This document shows positions 1 to 5,029 of a DNA stretch of 6,565 bases, in pieces (the stretch's first letter is position 1; the number at the start of each line of letters is the position of its first letter). This stretch comes from Bacteroidota bacterium. Lineage in GTDB: Bacteria > Bacteroidota > Ignavibacteria > Kapaibacteriales > UBA2268. The notes under the pieces are model-generated. The model searched no databases and was not told the DNA's origin. It worked only from the letters and a program-made list of their open reading frames with translations. The DNA lies in contig JAKIZN010000092.1 of NCBI GenBank assembly GCA_022708005.1, positions 1 to 6,565 on the forward strand, written 5' to 3'. The position numbers were made by a program, and so were the translations under genes.

Positions 1-630
1 ATAGCTATACTATCTGTGTTATCAATGACAGTCGGCAATTTAGTCGCACTATGGCAAACAAACGTCAAAAGAATGCTCGCATATTCGAGCATCGCCCACG
101 CAGGCTATTTGTTGATGGGAGTTGTCGCTATGTCGAGCGTTGGCAATTTAGCAGTTCTTATATATTTTATTTCCTATTTGCTAATGAACTTCGGAGCTTT
201 CTATGTCGTCCAACTTATTGCTAATAAGATTGGCAGCGAAGAATTAGACGACTACAACGGATTAGGCTTCCGCTCTCCGCTATTGGGAGTAGCCCTATCC
301 TTGTTCCTTATATCGCTCACCGGACTTCCGCCAACCGTTGGCTTTATCGGAAAGCTTTATATTTTCAAAGCTGTTCTAAATGCCAATATGATATGGCTTG
401 CGGTAGTGGGCGTTCTGAACTCTGTCGTATCGCTATTTTACTACGCAAAAGTATTTAGAAATATGTATTTGCGCGGAAAATCTAACGAGGAGAATGGGCA
501 ACTCAGCTATTCAATTTATGCTCAAATACTTGTTTATGCTTTTGCATTGCCGGTGCTTTACTATGGCATATTTTGGTCGCCATTAGTAAAATGGGCAGAA
601 AGTTCAGTATCGTTATTTATAGGCAAATAG
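1..630 (+). CDS. nuoN: NADH-quinone oxidoreductase subunit N, 3' part
   Basis: This is the C-terminal 209 residues of an antiporter-like membrane subunit of respiratory complex I (NADH:quinone oxidoreductase), which takes part in proton translocation in the inner membrane. The frame is open from base 1, so the gene starts outside the window; the GTG at 16 is only an internal valine codon. The diagnostic stretch is KRMLAYSSIAHAGY, the Lys plus SSIAHAGY segment shared by NuoN/ND2-type subunits, followed by the family motif GLPPTVGFIGKLYIFKAVL. Several hydrophobic segments are visible, including LAVLIYFISYLLMNFGAFYVV, VALSLFLISL, MIWLAVVGVLNSVVSLFYY and QILVYAFALPVLYYGIF, consistent with about five transmembrane helices here. 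It is normally the last gene of the nuo operon, and the strong terminator 20 bases after its stop fits that. NuoL, NuoM and Mrp subunits are relatives, but the SSIAHAGY context and the short C-terminus favour NuoN. Confidence 0.93.
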   Translation: MAILSVLSMTVGNLVALWQTNVKRMLAYSSIAHAGYLLMGVVAMSSVGNLAVLIYFISYLLMNFGAFYVVQLIANKIGSEELDDYNGLGFRSPLLGVALSLFLISLTGLPPTVGFIGKLYIFKAVLNANMIWLAVVGVLNSVVSLFYYAKVFRNMYLRGKSNEENGQLSYSIYAQILVYAFALPVLYYGIFWSPLVKWAESSVSLFIGK

Positions 631-650
631 CTGCTGATTATATAGAAGAT

Positions 651-682
651 AAAGCCCTGTAATTTGCAGGGCTTTTCTTTTT
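651..682 (+). terminator. Intrinsic terminator of the nuo operon
   Basis: AAAGCCCTG (651-659) pairs perfectly with CAGGGCTTT (667-675) around a 7-base loop and runs into a T-rich tract (TTTTCTTTTTT, 673-682). It lies 20 bases after the nuoN stop. The last T residues overlap the left end of the first 145-bp repeat, so the repeat sits directly against the terminator. Confidence 0.9.
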
Positions 683-825
683 ATCCCAAATAAAACAATA
701 AAATCTTTCTATTGCCTATCAGCTGTTCCCCAGATGTCCTACACCTTCGAGGTGTAGGACATCTTAAAGCCAAATATTTCTTTACAGATACGCAACCGGT
801 TAGAGCTTCTAAAGAATTATTTGGG
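681..825. repeat. 145-bp direct repeat, copy 1 (MITE-like)
   Basis: This copy differs from the one at 3426-3570 by three substitutions seen by eye: TC versus CT at 719-720, and one base in TTCCCC versus TTCACC near 729. The left end is TTATCCCAAATAA and the right end is TTATTTGGG, its inverted complement; the last four bases of that end (ATAA in copy 2) are replaced here by TTCA. The centre is a perfect hairpin: AGATGTCCTACACC (732-745), loop TTCGA, then GGTGTAGGACATCT (751-764). A second palindrome, AACCGGTT, lies at 794-801. There is no credible reading frame inside. The structure resembles a non-autonomous miniature element or an extragenic palindromic repeat. The repeat itself is certain; the mobile origin is inferred. 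Confidence 0.93.
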
Positions 826-862
826 TTCAATGAACTATTTTGGGTTTAATTCAGATATAGTG

Positions 863-892
863 TTCAAAAAAAGCCACTACGAGCGATATAAT
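863..892 (+). promoter_or_regulatory. Candidate promoter of the R-M operon
   Basis: A perfect TATAAT lies at 887-892, 18 bases after TTCAAA (863-868), a 4/6 match to a sigma-70 -35 box. Transcription would start near 899, giving a leader of about 85 bases before the methyltransferase start. If the host uses Bacteroidota-type promoters, TAGGTTTG at 927-934 (pattern TAnnTTTG) is a competing -7 element, although no good -33 TTTG sits at the right distance. The choice between the two cannot be made from sequence alone. Confidence 0.4.
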
Positions 893-929
893 ATTATTGC
901 GCTTATTCGTCAAAAGAATTAGTATGTAG

Positions 930-957
930 GTTTGCAAAGAAATTAGTATTTGCAAAC
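930..957. promoter_or_regulatory. Inverted repeat upstream of methyltransferase, candidate operator
   Basis: GTTTGCAAA (930-938) and TTTGCAAAC (949-957) form a perfect 9-bp inverted repeat with a 10-bp spacer, ending 28 bases before the methyltransferase start. Each arm contains the 8-bp palindrome TTTGCAAA. A direct repeat AATTAGTAT (917-925 and 941-949) is interleaved with it at a spacing of 24 bases. It overlaps the alternative -7 motif at 927-934, so a bound protein could block transcription. As RNA it would form a hairpin in the leader. The repeats are plain in the sequence; an operator role is inferred. Confidence 0.45.
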
Positions 958-985
958 TTGTTTATATTTGAAAAATGAAAGATTG

Positions 986-2566
986 ATGTCAGTAACAAAC
1001 ACAAAGAAAGCGAAAGAAATTAGTCCGAATAAATTACCGTTCCTGCAAGCACAGGTATTGCAAAAGATTTTTCTTGACTTTTACGAAAATAAGCAAACAA
1101 GCATAAGTGAGCTATCAGAGTTGACGGACTACCCAAAAGACAGCAAAATATTAAAAGATGCTGTAAATTCATTAATTACAAAGGGTTTTCTTGAAGGAGA
1201 GTTTGGGAGTTTTACAATTCCAAGTTATTCGCAAAAGATAATGGAAAATTTCGCTAAACGTAACGATTATAAGCACAAAAATTTTTCGGATAAATTATTG
1301 AAATTTTGTCAAAATGGTTCTTCAAGCGATTCACTATTTGAGTTTAACCAAACAATTAGTGAATTAAATAAGTATGGGGTAATCCACAAATGGTATGATT
1401 ATTTAGAAGATTTTCCGTATCAATTAATAGAAGAAAAAATTAAAGAATACGACTTGCAACCGAACTCTTTAATTGTAGAACCGTTTGCAGGCAGCGGAAC
1501 AACATTAATATCGGCAAACTTATTTCATTGCAATGCTATTGGCTTTGATTCAAATCCCTTGATGACTTTTGTTGCTGAAACAAAAACTACTTGGGACGTT
1601 GATTTGAAGCTTTTGAAAGAAGTTATTGCTAATATTTCTAACCAATTTATTGAAAAAATCAGGAATTACGACAGTTTAAAACTAGAAAAAGGATTTTTGG
1701 AGCGAATGCCCAAAAAAGAACTAAATCAATGGCTAAGTCCAAGTTTGCAAAAAGAAGTTAATTTACTGAAAAACTTAATTGACGAGATAGAAAACCAGAA
1801 AATTAAAAATTTGCTTTTAATAGCAATGTCAAAATCTTGCTTTGACGCCTCTCACGTATCGCTTTGCCCCGGTACCACATTTTATCCATTTCGTGAAAAA
1901 GAAGAATTTTGGGATATTTTCACAGAAAAGATTATTCAAATTTATAACGACTTGCAGTTAGTACAAAAGCACGATAACTACGGGAAGTCAAAGCTAATAA
2001 ATGATTCTTGCTTAAATGCAAGCCTATATATTGAAAAGGAAACAATTGATTTTATTGTAACTTCACCACCTTATCCAAATGACTTAGAATACACAAGGCA
2101 AACGCGCTTGGAACTATATTTGCTTGATTTTGTAAAAGAAATGAACGATGTCCAGCAAATCAAGCGAAACATGGTAAAAGGTAGCACAAAATTAATTTTT
2201 AAAGAAAGCAATTCAGAAAACTTTATAGCGAAATTTAAAAGTATACAAGTTGTTTCAGATAAAATCTACGAGCAAACTAAGGATAAGAATTGGGGTTTTG
2301 ACTATCCAAGAATGGTGCGAGAGTACTTCGGCGATATGTACTTATGCATGAAAGAATTTTATGAACTGTTAAAACCAAATGCAAACTTCTTGCAAGTAGT
2401 AGGAGATCAAACAATTAAAGGAGTTTATATCCCCGTGTGTGATATTTTAATTGAAATGGCGCAAGAAATTGGGTACCGAAATTGCAAAAAAGAATTATTT
2501 AGAATGCGCCGCAGCACGGGGCATAACATAGCATTGCCTGAAGAAATTGTGATAATACAAAAATGA
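986..2566 (+). CDS. DNA methyltransferase (N4-cytosine/N6-adenine type) of an R-M system
   Basis: The 526-residue product is an S-adenosylmethionine-dependent amino-methyltransferase that should protect host DNA from the neighbouring endonuclease. Residues about 21-83 look like a winged helix-turn-helix (SISELSELTDYPKDSKILKD, then SLITKGFLEGEFGSFTI). Next come a motif-X-like stretch HKWYDYLEDFPYQLIEEKI (about 135-152), the SAM-binding motif I EPFAGSGTT (165-173) with GFD after it (186-188), and the catalytic motif IV TSPPY (359-363). VVGDQTIKGVYIP (471-483) and RRSTGHNIALPEEIVII form the C-terminal part. SPPY is commonest in N4-cytosine enzymes, but the base modified cannot be fixed from it. 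About 185 residues separate motifs I and IV, enough for a target-recognition region. ATG 986 was chosen (GAAAG four bases upstream) over an in-frame TTG at 950, which would add 12 poorly supported residues. Its stop overlaps the next start (ATGA). It is visibly AT-richer than the flanking dehydrogenase gene. Confidence 0.88.
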   Translation: MSVTNTKKAKEISPNKLPFLQAQVLQKIFLDFYENKQTSISELSELTDYPKDSKILKDAVNSLITKGFLEGEFGSFTIPSYSQKIMENFAKRNDYKHKNFSDKLLKFCQNGSSSDSLFEFNQTISELNKYGVIHKWYDYLEDFPYQLIEEKIKEYDLQPNSLIVEPFAGSGTTLISANLFHCNAIGFDSNPLMTFVAETKTTWDVDLKLLKEVIANISNQFIEKIRNYDSLKLEKGFLERMPKKELNQWLSPSLQKEVNLLKNLIDEIENQKIKNLLLIAMSKSCFDASHVSLCPGTTFYPFREKEEFWDIFTEKIIQIYNDLQLVQKHDNYGKSKLINDSCLNASLYIEKETIDFIVTSPPYPNDLEYTRQTRLELYLLDFVKEMNDVQQIKRNMVKGSTKLIFKESNSENFIAKFKSIQVVSDKIYEQTKDKNWGFDYPRMVREYFGDMYLCMKEFYELLKPNANFLQVVGDQTIKGVYIPVCDILIEMAQEIGYRNCKKELFRMRRSTGHNIALPEEIVIIQK

Positions 2567-3291
2567 ATAAAATAAACCCTAACGAAATTTTTGGCTTTCC
2601 TGTTGAAAAACAGACTAAGCAAGCAGTGCAAAATAGTAAAAAGTATTTTTGCAGGTTCTTGAATAAAAAATGCGATAAACAGAGCAGGACAATTCCATAT
2701 CCGATGGGCGTTTGCTCTGTAAATCACAGCAATTGTAAACCAATTATTTGCCCGCATAGGTTTTTGGAAAATAATTTAGTATTTCACGACATCGCAAAAA
2801 ACGCTTTTGGCTCAGCAAACAATATTTTACTCTTTTCAGAAGTAAAGTTAAAAAATGTAGGTAATTTTGATTTCGTATTGGTGAAGCACAAGCCAATTAG
2901 TAGCAAAATCGATGATTTCTGTGCTGTTGAATTTCAATCAGATAGCACAACCGGAACGGGAAAGCTTGTTGACGCTTTGAAAGATTTTATAGCTGGTGAA
3001 AATGTTCTCGAAAATAAATATGCTTTTGGGTTAAATACTTATAACACAATAAAATTATCCTATATTCAAATGCTTATCAAAGGGCAAGTAATGGAAAAAT
3101 GGGACAAACAAATTTATTGGGTAATGCAAAAATATGTTTTTGATAATATGATAAACCGTTTTAAGCTAAAAGAAATGGATTTTAATAAAGCCAATAAAAC
3201 AAAATACTTTATTTACGATATTTTTGAAAATAAGGATTTGTACAATTTAAAGCTAGTGGAGAAAAAATCTTCAACTATTCAAATCTATTAA
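2563..3291 (+). CDS. NotI-family type II restriction endonuclease, 3' end frameshifted
   Basis: The 242-residue product resembles NotI-type endonucleases, which cleave a GC-rich palindrome. It opens with NEIFGFPV and has a cysteine cluster (C30, C37, C51, C58, C63; GVCS and CKPIICPHRF), comparable to the Cys4 iron site known in NotI. The likely active site is FDFVLVK (D103) followed 20 residues later by VEFQS (E123, Q125), the D...ExQ variant of the PD-(D/E)XK nuclease fold reported for NotI. YIQMLIKGQVMEKWDKQIYW and FIYDIF follow. The start overlaps the methyltransferase stop as ATGA, implying translational coupling and synthesis after the protecting enzyme. The frame ends with SSTIQIY, and a plausible continuation lies in the -1 frame (3279-3386), so the protein is about 32 residues shorter than expected. 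The catalytic core is intact, so activity may or may not survive. The family call rests on recalled motifs, without a search. Confidence 0.8.
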   Translation: MNKINPNEIFGFPVEKQTKQAVQNSKKYFCRFLNKKCDKQSRTIPYPMGVCSVNHSNCKPIICPHRFLENNLVFHDIAKNAFGSANNILLFSEVKLKNVGNFDFVLVKHKPISSKIDDFCAVEFQSDSTTGTGKLVDALKDFIAGENVLENKYAFGLNTYNTIKLSYIQMLIKGQVMEKWDKQIYWVMQKYVFDNMINRFKLKEMDFNKANKTKYFIYDIFENKDLYNLKLVEKKSSTIQIY

Positions 3292-3386
3292 AGGCGTTTA
3301 CGCATCAGCCAACACCTTCATTAGACGATTTTGTGAAGGTTTTAGAAAGCAAGATAAACCTAAAGCTTGGGCTAACAATTGATTAA
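3279..3386 (+). pseudogene. Out-of-frame C-terminal tail of the endonuclease gene
   Basis: The -1 frame relative to the endonuclease is open from 3279 to a TAA at 3384-3386 and reads SNLLKAFTHQPTPSLDDF, then VKVLESKINLKLGLTID. It has the composition of a real, compact C-terminal helix region and no start codon of its own. Adding one T after ATT at 3277-3279 joins the frames into SSTISNLLKAF and gives a 274-residue protein. An A6 run at 3262-3267 lies in the same short stretch where a slip could also occur. The cause could be a true single-base deletion, a sequencing or assembly error, or -1 frameshifting. A frameshift mutation or error is the simplest reading. Confidence 0.72.
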
Positions 3387-3425
3387 AAGGCAAAAGCCTG
3401 TCAATATAGTTGCCATAAGGCACTA

Positions 3426-3574
3426 TTATCCCAAATAAAACAATAAAATCTTTCTATTGCCTACTAGCTGTTCACCAGATGTCCTACACCTTCGAGGTGT
3501 AGGACATCTTAAAGCCAAATATTTCTTTACAGATACGCAACCGGTTAGAGCTTCTAAAGAATTATTTGGGATAA
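3426..3574. repeat. 145-bp direct repeat, copy 2 (complete MITE-like copy)
   Basis: This is the second copy of the repeat at 681-825, in the same orientation, with both ends complete: TTATCCCAAATAA (3426-3438) and TTATTTGGGATAA (3562-3574) are exact inverted complements of 13 bp. Trimmed to TCCC...GGGA (3429-3571) the 143-bp unit is flanked by TA on both sides. The hairpin lies at 3477-3509 (14-bp arms, TTCGA loop, extendable to 15 bp) and AACCGGTT at 3539-3546. There is no T-tract after the hairpin on either strand, so it is not a standard terminator, although it could impede transcription between the converging endonuclease and dehydrogenase genes. The right end lies 10 bases from the dehydrogenase stop. 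The 39 bases between 3387 and 3425 contain only weak 4-bp hairpins. Confidence 0.93.
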
Positions 3575-3584
3575 ATTTCTAAGC

Positions 3585-4748
3585 CTATTCAAATGCCGAT
3601 AACCCGGTAATATCTTGCCCTAAAATTAAAGTGTGAATGTCGTGAGTTCCTTCGTAAGTCTTGACAGATTCAAGATTTGCCGAGTGGCGCATAATTGGAT
3701 ATTCTCCTAAAATGCCATTTGCGCCGTGAATTTCCCTTGCCAGCCGAGCGCATTGCAAAGCCATATCAACATTATTGCGCTTGGCAAGCGAAATATGCTG
3801 CGGGCGAGCCGCCCCGACGTCCATCAGTCTGCCTAACCTGTGGCACACAAGCTGTGCTTTAGTGATTTCATTCAGCATCCACACGAGCTTTTCTTGGATT
3901 AGCTGAAATTGCGCAATTGGCTTGCCAAATTGAATTCGTGATTTCGCATATTCGAGTGCAGATTGATAAACTGCGATCGCAGCGCCGATAGCGCCCCAAG
4001 CTATGCCATACCGAGCTTGATTTAAGCAAGACAGCGGACCGCGCAGACCTTCGACCTCAAAAATATTTTCGGCGGGCACTTCGCAATCTTCGAAAACTAA
4101 TTCGGAAGTAACAGAAGCTCGCAACGAGTGCTTGCCCTTCATTTCCGGTGCAGAGAACCCCGGAGTGCCTTTCTCAACTATGAAGCCTCTGACCACGCCA
4201 TCTAATTTAGCCCAAACCACCGCGACATCTGCAACAGTTCCGTTGGTTATCCACATTTTGGCGCCGTTCAGCAAGTAGCCGTTTTCTGTTTTTCTGGCAG
4301 TTGTAATCATACCGCCGGGATTTGAGCCGTAATCGGGCTCCGTAAGTCCAAAGCAACCAATAGCTTCGCCAGATACAAGTTTGGGTAGCCATTTTCTTTT
4401 TTGCTCTTCGCTTGCATAGCGGCTAATCGGGAATATGACAAGCGAATTTTGGACGGATGCAAACGAGCGAATTGCCGAATCGCCACGCTCAAGCTCTTGC
4501 ATTGCCAGCCCGTATGATGTATAGTTAGCCGCCGCTCCGCCGTAATCTTCCGATAAAGTTATACCAAACACTCCCAGCTCGGCAAGTTTTGAAGTAAGAT
4601 GCTTTGGATAAGTCCCTTCTTGATAGTGTTTTTCTATGATTGGAATTATTTCTTCATCTACAAATTTGCCAACGGAATCCCGAATTAATTTTTCTTCGTC
4701 CGAAAATAGTTCATCGATGTTATAATAGTCTAATATATTGCTCGACAT
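3585..4748 (-). CDS. Acyl-CoA dehydrogenase, glutaryl-CoA dehydrogenase type
   Basis: This 387-residue flavoprotein is complete for the family. Glutaryl-CoA dehydrogenases oxidise and decarboxylate glutaryl-CoA to crotonyl-CoA in lysine/tryptophan breakdown, passing electrons to electron-transfer flavoprotein. Supporting motifs are IRSFASVQNSLVIFPI (the Arg, residue 94 here, matches the substrate-carboxylate-binding Arg of the family), CFGLTEPDYGSNPGGM, WITNG, KGKHSLRASVTSELVFEDCEVP, RIQFGKPIAQFQLIQ, and KTYEGTHDIHTLILGQDITG, whose Glu (E366) is the expected catalytic base. One variation is GSN where GSD is usual. The start at 4748 is preferred because GGAG (complement of 4755-4758) sits six bases upstream; the ATG at 4760 would add MEHN. 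It runs against nuoN and the R-M operon and away from nusA. No pathway partners are visible, so another short-chain acyl-CoA substrate remains possible. Confidence 0.85.
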   Translation of the reverse strand: MSSNILDYYNIDELFSDEEKLIRDSVGKFVDEEIIPIIEKHYQEGTYPKHLTSKLAELGVFGITLSEDYGGAAANYTSYGLAMQELERGDSAIRSFASVQNSLVIFPISRYASEEQKRKWLPKLVSGEAIGCFGLTEPDYGSNPGGMITTARKTENGYLLNGAKMWITNGTVADVAVVWAKLDGVVRGFIVEKGTPGFSAPEMKGKHSLRASVTSELVFEDCEVPAENIFEVEGLRGPLSCLNQARYGIAWGAIGAAIAVYQSALEYAKSRIQFGKPIAQFQLIQEKLVWMLNEITKAQLVCHRLGRLMDVGAARPQHISLAKRNNVDMALQCARLAREIHGANGILGEYPIMRHSANLESVKTYEGTHDIHTLILGQDITGLSAFE

Positions 4749-4754
4749 ATTATG

Positions 4755-4758
4755 CTCC
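4755..4758 (-). promoter_or_regulatory. Shine-Dalgarno site deciding the dehydrogenase start
   Basis: On the minus strand the sequence reads GGAG-CATAAT-ATG, a good ribosome binding site six bases before the ATG at 4746-4748. The upstream in-frame ATG at 4758-4760 overlaps this GGAG and has only AT-rich DNA before it. This is the only convincing Shine-Dalgarno site in the window, so it is suggestive rather than decisive. Confidence 0.55.
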
Positions 4759-4760
4759 AT

Positions 4761-5029
4761 TTATTTAATTAGTTAATAATCATATAGTTAAAATATAATG
4801 TTTGTTTAATTGATTTTTCTTCAAATATTGATAAAACTCGCCAATATGGACGCTTATAGCAAAAAAAATTTTTAATTATCAATATTTTTGCTTAATTTTG
4901 TATAACTCAATAGAGAGGGGCTTTCGAGAAAGCCCATTTTTTATATTTAAACATAATTGCATTGCAATTGGTTAAAGAAACTATTTAATAATTAAAATAT
5001 TTTAGAAAACTAAAAAGAAAGCAAAAGAA
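4761..5029. other. Divergent intergenic region between dehydrogenase gene and nusA
   Basis: These 269 bases are very AT-rich and hold the 5' regions of two divergent genes. TAATTTTG at 4893-4900 matches the Bacteroidota -7 pattern TAnnTTTG and would start transcription toward nusA near 4907, but no clear -33 TTTG is found at the expected spacing. A GC-rich hairpin follows at 4918-4935. No tRNA or protein gene is recognisable, and rimP, which commonly precedes nusA, is absent from this position. Confidence 0.5.
4918..4942 (+). terminator. Terminator-like hairpin in the nusA leader
   Basis: GGGCTTT (4918-4924), loop CGAG, AAAGCCC (4929-4935), then A and six T residues (4937-4942) form a textbook intrinsic terminator oriented toward nusA. 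No plus-strand gene ends before it, because the upstream gene is divergent. It would therefore act on a transcript begun inside the intergenic region, ending a short leader RNA or attenuating nusA. If transcription starts at about 4907, the hairpin lies too close to the 5' end for normal termination and might instead stabilise the mRNA. The structure is clear; the role is inferred. Confidence 0.6.

Larger units (their letters stand above)
684..3571. mobile_element. Putative composite island: R-M operon between two repeats
   Basis: The outer ends of the island are the complete left end of repeat copy 1 (TCCCAAATAA, preceded by TA at 682-683) and the complete right end of copy 2 (TTATTTGGGA, followed by TA at 3572-3573). 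The whole 2888-bp block can therefore be read as a unit with perfect terminal inverted repeats flanked by TA dinucleotides. TA duplication is known for IS630/Tc1-mariner-type transposition, but TA is a weak signature in AT-rich DNA and no transposase gene is present. An alternative is integration or duplication by homologous recombination at a pre-existing repeat. The cargo is one methyltransferase and one endonuclease gene. The repeat bracketing is seen directly; movement as a unit is inferred. Confidence 0.5.

Noticed and set aside
950..985. TTG start that would lengthen the methyltransferase by 12 residues
   Set aside because: The start lies inside the inverted repeat, has no ribosome binding site, and the extra residues show no family-like pattern; ATG at 986 is more likely.
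2425..2757. Minus-strand 110-codon frame across the methyltransferase-endonuclease junction
   Set aside because: It is a shadow of two well-supported plus-strand genes and shows no recognisable motif or start signal.
3387..3425. Small hairpins AGGC-AAAA-GCCT and TGCC-ATAA-GGCA after the endonuclease tail as a terminator
   Set aside because: The stems are only 4 bp and no T-tract follows.
681..3574. Two-repeat arrangement as a CRISPR array or toxin-antitoxin locus
   Set aside because: There are only two long copies separated by 2.6 kb of coding DNA, no spacers and no cas genes; the cargo proteins carry methyltransferase and NotI-like motifs, not toxin-antitoxin ones.
4207..4492. Two 61-codon minus-strand frames inside the dehydrogenase gene
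   Set aside because: They overlap the conserved core of the dehydrogenase in other frames and resemble no protein.
4846..4875. Nine-codon frame MDAYSKKNF upstream of the nusA leader hairpin, as a possible leader peptide
   Set aside because: There is no ribosome binding site and no run of regulatory codons; it is expected by chance in such AT-rich DNA.
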